From contig NC_011899.1 of the NCBI RefSeq assembly GCF_000020485.1, positions 1,210,501 through 1,274,500 on the forward strand: a DNA stretch of 64,000 nucleotides, given 5' to 3'. Positions within the stretch are counted from its first letter, which is position 1; every line of letters begins with the position of its first letter. The DNA is from Halothermothrix orenii H 168 (GTDB lineage: Bacteria > Bacillota > Halanaerobiia > Halanaerobiales > Halothermotrichaceae). Below the pieces are notes generated by a model. The model ran no database searches, was not told the DNA's origin, and saw only the letters and a program-made list of their open reading frames with translations. Shown here piece after piece: positions 8,847-18,522 of this stretch. A program made the translations under genes and the position numbers.

Positions 8847-9593
8847 TTAGACACCAGGTTCAACATCTTCTTTTACTGTAATATTATTACTGTATGCTAC
8901 ATTGGATTTCATTGAATAAATTATAGTTGTTATATTAAAAGCAGGTACTTTCAGTTTTGTTATTACACTATCTGTATTTGTGTCTTGGTCAGAAAAGTTA
9001 ACGGTAACTGATATATTTAAATCTTTATTTGGACTAACAGGCTCAGGCTCTGTTACAGTAAATTCTATTGAAGATTCAACTTCATTTTCGGTATCAAATG
9101 ATTTAAAATTGTTGAGGCTCCGGTTTGCAATTTTCCAGTAGTCACCTTCTCTGGCCACATCATATATGATTTCCCCACTGATGGTAGCTAATTTTTTATC
9201 AAGTTCATCCATTGTTTTATTGTCATTATCTATATCATATAATGTAATTTCAATAGGAATCTCAACATATACCCAGACCGTACCTGTACCGGCCTCTTCA
9301 TCAATCACAATATCTTTTATTTTTCTGGTTTTATTACCATGGTCGATATGAATATAGCTGGCCCATACTTCATCTGTAGTGGAAGAACTGTTAACACTAC
9401 TTGTTGTCATTGGTGACTCTGATACATATTCTTCTTCTCCTTCTTCAGGGACCAGATATTTTTCCATTATTTTAACGTCTTTTAATACAAGGGTTTTTAC
9501 CTCTTCTTCATCGGTTTTAAGTTTTTCACAACCGGTTATAAATATCCCCAGTAGAACCATAAAAAGCATAGTAATCACAAAAATTCTTTTCAT
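8847..9593 (-). CDS. Secreted lipoprotein of unknown function, possibly truncated by a stop codon
   Basis: 248 residues. A lipoprotein signal peptide (MKRIFVITMLFMVLLGIFITGC, shown here only as its type) ends in the lipobox ITGC, so it should be lipid-anchored. The rest is acidic and beta-rich (EITLYDIDNDNKTMDELD, SIEFTVTEPEPVSPNKD); no known domain is recognised. The frame stays open for a further 32 codons after the TAA at 8847-8849, ending at TAG 8748-8750, and reads like protein (NGIISGHTTGSFFLVNEPFQ). One base change from TAT or TAC to TAA would explain it. A good ribosome site (AGGAGG) precedes the ATG. Confidence 0.8.
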   Translation of the reverse strand: MKRIFVITMLFMVLLGIFITGCEKLKTDEEEVKTLVLKDVKIMEKYLVPEEGEEEYVSESPMTTSSVNSSSTTDEVWASYIHIDHGNKTRKIKDIVIDEEAGTGTVWVYVEIPIEITLYDIDNDNKTMDELDKKLATISGEIIYDVAREGDYWKIANRSLNNFKSFDTENEVESSIEFTVTEPEPVSPNKDLNISVTVNFSDQDTNTDSVITKLKVPAFNITTIIYSMKSNVAYSNNITVKEDVEPGV

Positions 9594-9965
9594 AAAAAAA
9601 CCTCCTTTTAAATTTTAGAGTTCTGTTAAGTTATATGAAACTTGAGTTAGATTCCTTCCCAGGATTAAAATGGTTTAAACAACTTTATATTACCTCCCGG
9701 GAAAAGAGCCCAGAATAAAGTAAAAGGAATACTAAATATATTTAATTAAATTAAATGGGGTTTTTAAAATGGTTTATTTAATTATTCTTCAAACATTAAT
9801 TATTTTCCTTTTGTAATTAATCCTCTTTATATATTAATTTATAGTAATATGGTACTATTATTGAAAGTTTTGTGTAAATTATTAAATAACTTAATAAGAT
9901 AAGTCATGTATATTAATAAAAAAGAAGGCACTGAAGGCCTTCCTGTATACTTTAATGGAGTTATA
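9594..9965. other. Intergenic region between two minus-strand genes
   Basis: AT-rich, 372 bases. It should hold the promoter of the lipoprotein gene and, at 9910-9942, the terminator of the oxidoreductase gene. No further coding signal or repeat was seen. Confidence 0.5.
9910..9942 (-). terminator. Terminator of the oxidoreductase gene
   Basis: On the minus strand GAAGGC (9942-9937) pairs with GCCTTC (9929-9924) over a 7-base loop and is followed by TTTTTTATTAATA. It lies about 25 bases after the stop codon of the gene at 9966. Confidence 0.7.
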
Positions 9966-11015
9966 TTAATAGATAGGTTCATATTCTTTAATTTCGTCAA
10001 CACCGGTGACCTTTTCTGTTTTGATAGATTCCAGAATAGAAAAGATGGTCAGAGCATCACCGAATTCCATTTCTGGTGTTACTGAGAGGGGTTCCTGGCC
10101 GGTGACTGCTTTATAAAAATTTAAAAGTTCATTATAAAAACCCTGTTCCGGTTTATAGGGTATCTGTTTACTATTTCCATCATTATAGGCTATATTTATG
10201 GTGCCACAGTTACGTTCTTCAAGGTAAATCATACCCTTACTCCCGAATATTCTGAGGCCAATTAGTGGTCTCTGCATTTCCTTTCCTGCTGTGAAAAAGG
10301 TAAAATTACCGGTGACACCATTTTTAAATATCATATTGGCCTGAATGACTGAATAGGGGAAAAAATCCCTTTTTTCCTTTCTGGCAATAGCCTGAACCCG
10401 GTCAATGGCTCCAAATATATGTCGTAGGGCTGCAATATCATGTATGGCTGTATCCATAAATGTTCCGCCCGGGTATTCGGGATGTTGCCTCCACTCGGTT
10501 GCTGCAAATTTATTTTTTAACATATCCTCAGGAAAATTAATTACCCGGTTTTGGATAAAATAATGGACTTCACCAATTTCTTTTGTTCTTATTAGATCCC
10601 TGATTATATTGTTTTCCTCATTATACCTGAAATTTTCAGCAATCATAATGGGTATTTCATACCTGTCAACCAGGTTCCGGGCAGCCTCAATCTGTTCTCT
10701 GGTTGCTCCCAGTGGTTTTTCACAGATAATTGGCTTTCCGGCTTCTGCTACTGCCTCAGTGGTTTCATAGTTGATTTCAATTGGTACCATGATATCAAAA
10801 GCGTCAAGGTCAGGTCGTGTGATCATATCTCTAAAATCCCTGTAAATATCCCTTTCATTTAAACCCAGTTTTTCTTTCCATTGTTTTAATCTGTCAGTAT
10901 TCTTATCAGCTATGGCCACTATTTCAAATTTATCAGTCAGTTTCCGGTAGGCAGGATAATGAAGGCGTTCAAAGGCCATTCCTGCTCCGATGATTCCCAT
11001 CCTTAATTTTTTCAT
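9966..11015 (-). CDS. Gfo/Idh/MocA-family NAD(P)-dependent oxidoreductase
   Basis: 349 residues, normal family length. The N-terminal Rossmann domain carries GIIGAGMAFERLH, the adenine-ribose strand IVAIADKN and the conserved EKPLG (residues about 97-101) with the catalytic lysine. The C-terminal alpha/beta domain contains GGTFMDTAIHDIAALRHIFG with the active-site D and H. Such enzymes oxidise or reduce a sugar, inositol or related polyol. There is no sugar gene next to it, so the substrate stays open. Single-gene unit with its own ribosome site (GGGGTGA) and terminator. Confidence 0.9.
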   Translation of the reverse strand: MKKLRMGIIGAGMAFERLHYPAYRKLTDKFEIVAIADKNTDRLKQWKEKLGLNERDIYRDFRDMITRPDLDAFDIMVPIEINYETTEAVAEAGKPIICEKPLGATREQIEAARNLVDRYEIPIMIAENFRYNEENNIIRDLIRTKEIGEVHYFIQNRVINFPEDMLKNKFAATEWRQHPEYPGGTFMDTAIHDIAALRHIFGAIDRVQAIARKEKRDFFPYSVIQANMIFKNGVTGNFTFFTAGKEMQRPLIGLRIFGSKGMIYLEERNCGTINIAYNDGNSKQIPYKPEQGFYNELLNFYKAVTGQEPLSVTPEMEFGDALTIFSILESIKTEKVTGVDEIKEYEPIY

Positions 11016-11270
11016 ATAGTCACCCCTTTTTTTAGTATTCTTTAATAGTATGTTTTAATAGGTAGTTGTTATCCATGATGTCTAAATTGAACTTTCATGG
11101 TGGTGGTGTTAGAATATAATTACTGATATTTGCAGATTTTTATTATAAATTATAACTGTATTTTAAATTATATTTATAACCAAATTATATAAAAAGTATA
11201 ATAAATAGTATTGAAATAGTATAAATAACTTTTAACCAAGATTCTTGATAACATAATGGGAAGGAGAGAA

Positions 11271-11756
11271 ATGTATACAGTGATGGTTATGGGCTGGGTA
11301 TTAATAATATTTTTGTTTATTATTAGTTTGGCCGGGGTTATTATTCCTCTTATTCCTGACATAATACCACTGTGGATTGGTATTATTATCTATAGTATTA
11401 TCGGGAGTCAATCACTTCCATTAATATACTGGGTTATCCTGATTACAGTAACAGTGGTTATATTTACTTCTGATTATCTAACAAATGCCTATTTTGTAAA
11501 AAAGTATGGTGGAAACAAATGGTCAGTTCTGGGTTCAATTACAGGAATATTGGCTGGTATAGTTATACTGGGGCCTCTGGGTCTGGTAGTTGGTCCGTTT
11601 ATTTTTGTATTAATAATTGAAATAATGAAGGGAAAAAGATTCGAAGCTGCCCTTAAGGTCTCTACGGGAACGGTTATAGCTTTTTTTAGCAGTATTTTTA
11701 TTAAATTTAGTTTACATGTTTTTTTAATCATCTGGTTTATAATAATAATTATTTAG
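11271..11756 (+). CDS. DUF456-family membrane protein
   Basis: Of the possible starts, ATG 11256 lies before the AAGGAG (11261-11266) and is rejected; ATG 11271 fits better and gives 161 residues. The whole protein is hydrophobic with about four to five helices and the glycine-rich DUF456 pattern (GVIIPLIPDIIPLWIG; ITGILAGIVILGPLGLVVGPF). The family has glycine-zipper-like segments and no established function. Alone between divergent and parallel neighbours. Confidence 0.8.
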   Translation: MYTVMVMGWVLIIFLFIISLAGVIIPLIPDIIPLWIGIIIYSIIGSQSLPLIYWVILITVTVVIFTSDYLTNAYFVKKYGGNKWSVLGSITGILAGIVILGPLGLVVGPFIFVLIIEIMKGKRFEAALKVSTGTVIAFFSSIFIKFSLHVFLIIWFIIIII

Positions 11757-11863
11757 TGAACATAACTTTAGTTTAAAGGTAATTAATGGTATAATTTCTG
11801 TAAAGTTGCCATGGAAATTTGGTAATGTAACTCTAAGTTATCAATTGAACAGGAGGGATAAGG

Positions 11864-12370
11864 ATGAAAAAAGTAGAATATAATGACTATATTAAAGAGA
11901 TGACAGAGGCTTTACCCCGGGGGGCTTTTTTAACAGTTAAAAGTGGTGATAAAGTTAATACCATGACTATCGGCTGGGGTAATATAGGGTATATCTGGGG
12001 AAAACCAGTATTTATGGTTCTGGTCAGGGATTCAAGATATACATATCAGCTTATTGAAAACAGCAAAGAATTTACTGTTAGTATTCCCTTTAAAGGAATG
12101 AAGGAAGAGTTATCCTTTTGTGGGACAAAGTCCGGCAGGGATTTTGATAAGTTTAAAGAATGTAATCTCAAAAAATTAACCCCTGATCATGTAAGTACTC
12201 CTTTCATTGGTGGTTGTGATCTTCATTATGAATGTAAAATTATGTTTAAACAGAGGATGAATCCTGAAAACCTGGACGGCAATTTAGATAAAAAGTGGTA
12301 TCCACACAAAGATTATCATACTTTATATTTTGGAGAGATACTGGGTTGTTATTTTGATAAAGATATTTAA
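11864..12370 (+). CDS. Flavin reductase-like FMN-binding protein (flavoredoxin type)
   Basis: 168 residues. The start ALPRGAFLTVKSGDKVNTMT and the segment TIGWGNIGYIWGKPVFMV are the FMN-binding strand pair of the flavin reductase/flavoredoxin split barrel; SRYTYQLIENSKEFTVSIP and CGTKSGRDFDKF follow as in the family. Such proteins bind FMN and transfer electrons in anaerobes. It has a good ribosome site and is followed after 47 bases by a DJ-1 family gene, which may share its transcript. Confidence 0.88.
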   Translation: MKKVEYNDYIKEMTEALPRGAFLTVKSGDKVNTMTIGWGNIGYIWGKPVFMVLVRDSRYTYQLIENSKEFTVSIPFKGMKEELSFCGTKSGRDFDKFKECNLKKLTPDHVSTPFIGGCDLHYECKIMFKQRMNPENLDGNLDKKWYPHKDYHTLYFGEILGCYFDKDI

Positions 12371-12416
12371 ATAATATAAGATATTTTTATAAATGACTGT
12401 AAGGAGGTAGAAGCAT

Positions 12417-12962
12417 ATGAAAATATTAATTCCACTGGCTGAAGGTTTTGAAGAGATAGAAGCTATTACCAGTATAGACGTTCTCAGGAGGGCCGGGATA
12501 GAGGTAATAACATCTTCTTTAACTGAATCAACTGAAGTTATGGGTTCCCATGATGTGAAAGTTACTGCCGATACTACCCTTGATAAGGTTTCTGTTGATA
12601 ATCTAGATGGGATTCTTTTACCGGGGGGGATGCCGGGTTCAGCTAATTTAAAGGATGACATACGAATAATCAAACTAATTAAGAGATTAAATAAAAAATC
12701 CGGGCTGATTGCTGCTATCTGTGCTGCTCCCATCGTCCTTGAAAAAGCCGGTGTTATAAAAGAAAAAAGGGCGACCAGTTATCCGGGTTTTGATAAAGAG
12801 ATGAAGACCTGTAATTATCAAGAAAATAGAGTAGTGGTAGATGGAAATATAATTACCGGACGGGGTCCCGGGGTGGCTATGGAATTTGCCCTGACTGTGG
12901 TTAATTATCTTACTAGCGAAGATATGGTTAAAGAACTTTCGGAAAAAATGATGGTTGAATAA
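12417..12962 (+). CDS. DJ-1/PfpI superfamily protein
   Basis: 181 residues, standard for the DJ-1/YajL branch. Conserved features are the start ILIPLAEGFEEIEAITSIDVL with the family glutamate, LLPGGMPGSANL and the nucleophile elbow AAICAAPIVLEKAG with the reactive cysteine near residue 103. Family members act as glyoxalase or deglycase enzymes or redox chaperones on damaged proteins. Ribosome site AAGGAGG precedes ATG. Exact activity cannot be assigned. Confidence 0.9.
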   Translation: MKILIPLAEGFEEIEAITSIDVLRRAGIEVITSSLTESTEVMGSHDVKVTADTTLDKVSVDNLDGILLPGGMPGSANLKDDIRIIKLIKRLNKKSGLIAAICAAPIVLEKAGVIKEKRATSYPGFDKEMKTCNYQENRVVVDGNIITGRGPGVAMEFALTVVNYLTSEDMVKELSEKMMVE

Positions 12963-13283
12963 TAATTTATGAGAACATTCAATAACATATGTTTTATTGT
13001 AAATTAATCTAATTTTATAAAAATAAAACTTGATTTTAACATTTGTGAAGTTAAAAAAAGGTACCCCTCTTTTGTGAATTTAATAGTAGCTAACATAAAA
13101 TCCTAAAATATGTATATAAAAGGAAGTGAGGGGGTAAATTACAAAACGAGGTTTTGGTCGTCCTCAAGGTAATTTCAATATTTACTCGACATATCAGAAT
13201 TATAGAACAGGCAGAAAAATTTACATAAAATATAAATACAGTCAAATAATATTATTGTATTTTTATAAGTGGAGGTTTTTATA
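12963..13283. other. Intergenic region with a doubtful small frame
   Basis: AT-rich, 321 bases. A 48-codon frame beginning ATT 13138 after GAGGGGG reads MTKRGFGRPQGNFNIYS and runs into the ribosome site of the next gene. It lacks a normal start codon and recognisable homology, so it is not called. Otherwise nothing was seen. Confidence 0.4.
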
Positions 13284-13961
13284 ATGAAACTCGCTATTTT
13301 TGATTTTAATGGTACAATCTTTCCTAAAGAAACTATGCCATTCATTTTAAATCAATGGTATAAAAATAAATATTCCAAGTATAAATTGTTAAAAGTTTTT
13401 GTACCACTTATCCCCTTATATCTCAAATATAAAATGGGACTTACATCAAATTTGAGTAAAGAAGAAATGGAAATTGAAGCAGTAAGAGGGGTCAGCAAGA
13501 TTTTCACTGGTATGAGTAAAGAAGAAATAAATAATTTCTTTAATAGGGCTGTAATCTCAGCTAAAAAGTTTTTTAACAAACCAGTTGTTATGGAAATTAC
13601 CGAATGTAAGAAAAAGGGGTATCATACTGTTTTACTTTCCGGAGCCTATAAGCCTTTTTTGCGGGAAGTGGGAGAGCTGCTCAATATAGATACAGTAATC
13701 GGCAGTCAATTTTTGTACAAAGATAATTGTTTAAATATGATATCCAGAGAGGGAATTATAAGTGGTTCGAATAAGCTGGATAAATTGCAGTCATTTTTTA
13801 AAGAACATAAAATTGACTGGGAAAATAGTAAAGCTTATGCAGATAGCTATCATGATTTACAGCTATTAAAATCGGTTGGTAAGCCAGTAGCAGTTGACCC
13901 GGATTTCGAATTAGAAAAAGTTGCAAAAAGTAATAACTGGCGAATAATTCATTGTAATTAA
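13284..13961 (+). CDS. HAD-superfamily phosphatase, SerB-like (subfamily IB)
   Basis: The GTG at 13269 precedes the GGAGG (13271-13275), so ATG 13284 is taken; 225 residues. All four HAD motifs are visible: DFNGT (I, nucleophile Asp near residue 7), LLSGA (II), the lysine in SGSNKLDKL (III) and ADSYHDLQLL (IV). A helical cap fills residues about 20-100. Subfamily IB enzymes dephosphorylate phosphoserine or similar small phosphates. A T instead of the usual D in the DxDxT motif (DFNGT) keeps the first Asp, but N replaces the second, which is seen in other IB members. The substrate is not known. Confidence 0.8.
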   Translation: MKLAIFDFNGTIFPKETMPFILNQWYKNKYSKYKLLKVFVPLIPLYLKYKMGLTSNLSKEEMEIEAVRGVSKIFTGMSKEEINNFFNRAVISAKKFFNKPVVMEITECKKKGYHTVLLSGAYKPFLREVGELLNIDTVIGSQFLYKDNCLNMISREGIISGSNKLDKLQSFFKEHKIDWENSKAYADSYHDLQLLKSVGKPVAVDPDFELEKVAKSNNWRIIHCN

Positions 13962-14086
13962 GCGAATTTTATAAAGCTTGATTTTTCTACATATGTGAAG
14001 GTAGATAAATTATTGATTTTAATAGAATAAAGTTTGTTTTAAACTTCAAATAAGGGGATTATGAAAGACCCTTAAATAATATTTTT

Positions 14087-14116
14087 GTTGACTTTGCAAT
14101 ATCTTTTTGTTATAAT
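14087..14116 (+). promoter_or_regulatory. Sigma-A promoter of the trpB leader
   Basis: TTGACT (14087-14092) and TATAAT (14111-14116) are separated by 18 bases. Transcription should begin near 14123, giving a leader of about 230 bases before trpB. Confidence 0.85.
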
Positions 14117-14146
14117 TAAGAAAAATTTAATTAAATAATGCTTCAG

Positions 14147-14275
14147 GAGGTGAGCTGAGCCAGTTTAAGATTTTTAGAGAGTAGAGTTTAGCAGGAGATG
14201 AGAATTTAAAAAAAGAAGTTGTTTTAGCTGAGATTGGGTAGATTAGACAGGTGAGCCGAGGTTAGGTGAGGAGAG
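14147..14275 (+). promoter_or_regulatory. Probable TRAP-binding site: array of (G/U)AG triplets in the trpB leader
   Basis: GAG or TAG triplets begin at 14147, 14152, 14157, 14175, 14179 or 14182/14184, 14189, 14195, 14200, and again at 14225, 14230, 14239, 14244, 14253, 14258, 14263, 14268, 14273. Most are spaced exactly 5 bases apart, sometimes 9 or 10. In Bacillus, tryptophan-loaded TRAP (MtrB) binds eleven such triplets with 2-3 base spacers. The 3' triplets lie in TGAGCCGAGGTTAGGT (14252-14267), which can pair with 14301-14317 as an antiterminator (GGT/ACC, AGGTTA/TAACCT, TGAG/CTCA). TRAP binding would therefore free the downstream terminator and shut off trpB. The repeats and pairings are seen; the TRAP role is inferred. 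Confidence 0.85.
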
Positions 14276-14306
14276 TATTTTGCTATATATTTTTTCAGGT
14301 ACCTAT

Positions 14307-14337
14307 AACCTTACTCACATGAGTAGGGTTTTTTTAA
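14307..14337 (+). terminator. Attenuator terminator in the trpB leader
   Basis: AACCTTACTC (14307-14316) pairs with GAGTAGGGTT (14321-14330), ten pairs including one G-U, followed by TTTTTAATTTT. It is 20 bases upstream of the trpB start and its 5' arm is shared with the antiterminator, so it is a regulatory attenuator rather than an end-of-gene terminator. Confidence 0.88.
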
Positions 14338-14356
14338 TTTTAAGGAGGAGATATTA

Positions 14357-15553
14357 ATGGCTTTAGATGTTAGACAACTGGAAGATGGTTTTTTTGGTAA
14401 TTTTGGGGGGAGATATGTTCCGGAAAAATTAGTTCCGGTTCTTGAAGAACTTAAAAAGGCATTTTTAAAATATAAGGATGATGAAAATTTTAATAAAGAG
14501 CTGGATTACTATTTAAAAGAATATGTAGGGAGGGCTAACCCCCTGTATTTTGCTGAAAAATTATCAAAAAAATTAAATGGGGCCAGAATTTATTTAAAGA
14601 GGGAAGATTTAAACCATACTGGTGCTCATAAAATTAATAATTGTATTGGTCAGGGGTTACTGGCCAAAAGAATGGGTAAAAATAGGATTATTGCTGAAAC
14701 TGGAGCAGGTCAACATGGGGTGGCAACTGCAACTGCCTGTGCTTTACTAGGTATGGACTGTGTTATTTATATGGGTGAAAAAGATACCAAACGGCAGGCC
14801 TTAAATGTATTCAGGATGGAGCTGTTGGGGGCTAAGGTTGTCCCTGTTAAGACGGGAAGCCGTACTTTAAAAGATGCAGTTGATGAGGCCTTAAAAGATC
14901 TGATTGAAAACTATGATAATACTTTTTATATGCTCGGGTCAGCGGTAGGTCCTGATCCCTATCCTACAATAGTTAGACATTTTCAGTCTGTTATCGGCAA
15001 GGAAGCTAAAAAACAGATAATTGAAAAAGAAGGTCGTCTGCCTGACTATATAATTGCCTGTGTCGGTGGTGGAAGTAATGCTATTGGTCTGTTTTATCCC
15101 TTTATTGAAGATAAGGAGGTTAATATAATTGGAGTAGAACCGGGAGGAAAGGGCTCAGAACCGGGGCAAAATGCAGCTCCCTTAAATTTTGGTGAGCCCG
15201 GTGTCTTACATGGTTTTATGTGCTATATGCTTAAAGATAAAAAAGGAAATGTTGCTTCTACCCATTCAATAGCAGCAGGACTTGATTATCCTGGTGTAGG
15301 ACCGGAACATAGCTATTTAAAAGAAACAGGTCGGGCCCGGTATACAACCATAAATGATGAAGAAGCCCTTAAGGCTTTTAATCTTCTGTCACAGGTTGAA
15401 GGTATTATTCCGGCCCTGGAAAGTTCCCACGCCGTTGCCCAGGCTATAAAGCTGGCTCCAGAATTAGATAAAAACCAGATTATTATTGTTAATCTTTCAG
15501 GCCGGGGAGATAAAGATGTCCATCAGATTGCTGGTTTAATGGACAAAATTTAA
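14357..15553 (+). CDS. trpB: Tryptophan synthase beta chain
   Basis: 398 residues, the length of canonical TrpB1. It condenses indole with serine to tryptophan using pyridoxal phosphate. Seen: [13 protein letters not shown] at the start, the PLP lysine in [10 protein letters not shown] (residues about 80-90), the catalytic glutamate in AETGAGQHG, the phosphate loop [10 protein letters not shown] and the C-terminal SGRGDKD. No trpA or other trp gene is adjacent on either side, so trpB is an orphan here; it either works with a TrpA encoded elsewhere or uses indole directly. Expression is probably controlled by the TRAP-type leader upstream. A terminator follows. Confidence 0.96.
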   Translation: MALDVRQLEDGFFGNFGGRYVPEKLVPVLEELKKAFLKYKDDENFNKELDYYLKEYVGRANPLYFAEKLSKKLNGARIYLKREDLNHTGAHKINNCIGQGLLAKRMGKNRIIAETGAGQHGVATATACALLGMDCVIYMGEKDTKRQALNVFRMELLGAKVVPVKTGSRTLKDAVDEALKDLIENYDNTFYMLGSAVGPDPYPTIVRHFQSVIGKEAKKQIIEKEGRLPDYIIACVGGGSNAIGLFYPFIEDKEVNIIGVEPGGKGSEPGQNAAPLNFGEPGVLHGFMCYMLKDKKGNVASTHSIAAGLDYPGVGPEHSYLKETGRARYTTINDEEALKAFNLLSQVEGIIPALESSHAVAQAIKLAPELDKNQIIIVNLSGRGDKDVHQIAGLMDKI

Positions 15554-15641
15554 ATAGTTATATAGTTTATTAATAATTGTTTTACAGATTAAAAGTAATC
15601 TGTAGTATTTATTTACTTAAGCAAATTAAATAAAGTATATT

Positions 15642-15670
15642 AAGGGAGCATGGTTGTGCTCCCTTTTTTT
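15642..15670. terminator. Bidirectional terminator between trpB and the LysM gene
   Basis: AAGGGAGCA (15642-15650) pairs with TGCTCCCTT (15657-15665), followed by TTTTT; the A-rich 5' flank serves the minus strand less well. It overlaps the last codon of the convergent LysM gene. Confidence 0.85.
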
Positions 15671-16190
15671 ATTCCTGGTCAGGAATACATATTTTCTGGC
15701 CAACCAAAAGGGCTTCAGGATTGATTCCCTGATTGGCTCTTCTTAATTCATCTACAGTTATATTATACCTTCTGGCTATTGAATAAAAGGTATCACCTCT
15801 TTTTATTGTATAAGTTATTGAGCCCGGGGGACAATCAACCGGCGGGGTGGCCAGGGGTATACAGATGACTGTACCTACCTCCAGGTTCTCCGGAACGATA
15901 AAAGGGTTAGCTTCAAGGAGGTCATCAAGGGAGACACTAAACCGTTGAGCAATACTATAAAGGGTGTCCCCTCTCTTTATTGTATAAAAATTTCCTTCCG
16001 GACAGGGTGGATAATATTCCTGCCGGGGTATACAAATTCTCTGTCCAATCCTTAATGATTCTGGGTCCGCTTCTGGATTGGCGGAAATAATTGCCGAAAG
16101 TGATATATTGAATCTTCTTGCCAGACTATAAAAGGTGTCTCCAGCTTTGATGGTATATGGCCTGGTATTGGGCGGACATCTTTGTGTCAT
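15669..16190 (-). CDS. Triple LysM-domain protein
   Basis: 173 residues consisting almost entirely of three LysM peptidoglycan-binding motifs, each of the form YTIKAGDTFYSLARRFNI ... GQRICIP, at residues about 11-55, 67-112 and 126-171. There is no signal peptide and no catalytic domain. Proteins of this kind in spore-formers are commonly spore-coat or cortex-binding factors (SafA/YaaH-like), which need no signal peptide because they assemble from the mother cell. That role is inference. The ribosome site GGAAGGAGGG is strong. Confidence 0.85.
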   Translation of the reverse strand: MTQRCPPNTRPYTIKAGDTFYSLARRFNISLSAIISANPEADPESLRIGQRICIPRQEYYPPCPEGNFYTIKRGDTLYSIAQRFSVSLDDLLEANPFIVPENLEVGTVICIPLATPPVDCPPGSITYTIKRGDTFYSIARRYNITVDELRRANQGINPEALLVGQKICIPDQE

Positions 16191-16402
16191 GATATCCCTC
16201 CTTCCTTTTATTTCATTATATTCGGAAAGATAAAAATTGCTATTATTGTAGAAAAAATAATATGTAACCAGTATGTATATAAAAGGACTTTATACAGACA
16301 ATAAGTTTAGGTTTTCTCAATACTGCCAGATAAAAATATAAAATTAACCATATTTATTATTACCTTATTATTAAAATAATAAATTTATAGGGGTGGTTTA
16401 AA

Positions 16403-18478
16403 ATGATAGAATATACAAAAAGTAAATATACAAACAGGTTGATAAATGAAAAAAGCCCATATCTGCTTCAACATGCTCACAACCCGGTTGATTGGTATCC
16501 CTGGGGTAATGATGCCTTTATGAAGGCTAAAAGTGAAGATAAACCCATATTCCTTTCAATTGGTTATTCAACGTGTCACTGGTGTCATGTCATGGAGAGG
16601 GAATCCTTTAAAGATGAAGAGGTAGCCAGGTTATTAAATGAGAACTTCATATCGATTAAAGTTGATCGGGAAGAACGTCCTGATATTGATGCTGTATATA
16701 TGAATGTATGTCAGGCATTGACAGGAAGTGGAGGCTGGCCTTTAACTATATTGTTAACCCCTGATAAAAAGCCTTTTTTTGGCGGGACCTATATTCCCAA
16801 AAACAGTAGAGGCGGAAGAATGGGTTTGATTGATCTTTTATCAAGAGTTACAGAATTATGGTCTAAGAATAATGAAAAAATTATAAAAAATGCAGATAAA
16901 ATAACTTCAAGTATTCAAAGAAGTATGACCGATGATTCCTATAAGGGACATAAAGAAACATCTCTTGGTAAAAATACCCTTGAGAAGGCATTTGATGATC
17001 TGAAAGTTGTTTTTGATGTTGAATACGGTGGATTTGGAACAGCCCCCAAATTTCCAATTCCACATCAACTAATATTCTTACTCCATTACTGGTATAGAAC
17101 AGGTAATGATATGGCTCTCTATATGGTTGAAAAAACCCTTACAGCTATGAGGTGTGGTGGCATATTTGACCACATAGGGTATGGCTTTCATAGATATTCG
17201 ACTGATCGCAAGTGGATACTTCCCCATTTTGAAAAAATGCTTTATGACCAGGCTTTACTTACATATAGTTATTCAGAGGCCTATTTAGCGACTGAAAATA
17301 AAAAGTTTTTAACAACTATCAAAGAAATAATTGACTATGTAAGAAGAGAGTTAAAGTCTGACAGGGGTGGTTTTTACTCTGCTCAGGATGCAGAAAGTGA
17401 AGGTGTTGAAGGGAAATACTATACATGGAGTGTTAAAGAAATAGAAAATATACTTGGCAAACAGGCTGACCGTTTTATAGAAACATATAGCCTGAAATCT
17501 GATGGTAATTTTATTGATGAAGCAACCGGTAAAAAAACAGGGAAAAATGTACTTTATTTAAGGAATTATAAGGAAGAGGTAGAGGAGTTAAAAAAGGAAA
17601 GAGAAAAATTGTTTAAGGTGCGGCAGAGAAGAAGACCACCTTTTAAAGATGATAAAATTTTAACTGACTGGAATGGTTTAATGATTGCTGGACTGGCCAG
17701 GGCAGGGCAGGCAACCGGGGAGATAGAATATATAACAATGGCCCGGGAGGCAGCTGACTTTATAATAAATAATTTATATTCCAGTGATAACCGCTTATAC
17801 CACAGATTCCGTAAAGGTGAGGTCTCTATAAAAGGGAATTTAAATGATTATGCCTTTTTTATCTGGGGTCTTCTGGAGCTTTACCAGGATACATTTGAGG
17901 TTAAATACTTAAAAAAAGCCTTGAAATTAATAGACCAACAGCTTAATTACTTCTGGGATAATAAAAATGGTGGTTTTTATTTTACTCCTGATGATGAAGA
18001 GGAGATTCTGGTAAGGCAGAAAGAAATATATGATGGGGCCACACCCTCCGGTAATTCAGTTTCTATATGGAATTTATATAGAATAGGCCATTTGACCGGA
18101 AACAGTGACTATGAAGAGATAGCAGAAAATATTTTAAGGGTTTTCTCTGATAAAATAAAAAATGATCCAGCTTCTTATAGCATGGCCCTGATTGGATTAA
18201 ATTCATTGCTTGGTCCCGGGTATGATGTCGTTGTTGTTGGTGATAAAAATAAAGCAAAAACCCATAAAATACTTTATTCCCTCAAAAATGAATATATCCC
18301 AAATGTAAATACCCTGTTTAAACCTGCTCATAATGGGAAGATATTAACTGAACTGGGTCCCTTTATTGAAAATTACCATATGATTAATAATCTCCCCACC
18401 ATTTATGTGTGTAAAGATTACTCCTGTCGCAGGCCAACCAATAATGTTGATGAGGCAATAAGTATGTTAAAAAAATAG
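16403..18478 (+). CDS. DUF255/thioredoxin-domain protein of the YyaL/SSP411 family
   Basis: 691 residues, matching the family. The N-terminal thioredoxin-like domain contains [35 protein letters not shown] with the CxxC pair and [11 protein letters not shown]. The remainder (residues about 190-691) is the alpha/alpha-barrel related to N-acylglucosamine 2-epimerases, with [33 protein letters not shown] and GGATPSGNS-like segments. The family is widespread in bacteria and mammals (SPATA20) and its reaction is not established. Single-gene unit. Confidence 0.92.
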   Translation: MIEYTKSKYTNRLINEKSPYLLQHAHNPVDWYPWGNDAFMKAKSEDKPIFLSIGYSTCHWCHVMERESFKDEEVARLLNENFISIKVDREERPDIDAVYMNVCQALTGSGGWPLTILLTPDKKPFFGGTYIPKNSRGGRMGLIDLLSRVTELWSKNNEKIIKNADKITSSIQRSMTDDSYKGHKETSLGKNTLEKAFDDLKVVFDVEYGGFGTAPKFPIPHQLIFLLHYWYRTGNDMALYMVEKTLTAMRCGGIFDHIGYGFHRYSTDRKWILPHFEKMLYDQALLTYSYSEAYLATENKKFLTTIKEIIDYVRRELKSDRGGFYSAQDAESEGVEGKYYTWSVKEIENILGKQADRFIETYSLKSDGNFIDEATGKKTGKNVLYLRNYKEEVEELKKEREKLFKVRQRRRPPFKDDKILTDWNGLMIAGLARAGQATGEIEYITMAREAADFIINNLYSSDNRLYHRFRKGEVSIKGNLNDYAFFIWGLLELYQDTFEVKYLKKALKLIDQQLNYFWDNKNGGFYFTPDDEEEILVRQKEIYDGATPSGNSVSIWNLYRIGHLTGNSDYEEIAENILRVFSDKIKNDPASYSMALIGLNSLLGPGYDVVVVGDKNKAKTHKILYSLKNEYIPNVNTLFKPAHNGKILTELGPFIENYHMINNLPTIYVCKDYSCRRPTNNVDEAISMLKK

Positions 18479-18522
18479 ATGTAAAGCAGAAACAGGGCAA
18501 AATAGATCAATAGACAGGTAAA

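Noticed and set aside
13138-13284. 48-codon frame from ATT (MTKRGFGRPQGNF)
   Set aside because: Ribosome site only three bases away, ends over the next gene's ribosome site, composition not protein-like at its end.
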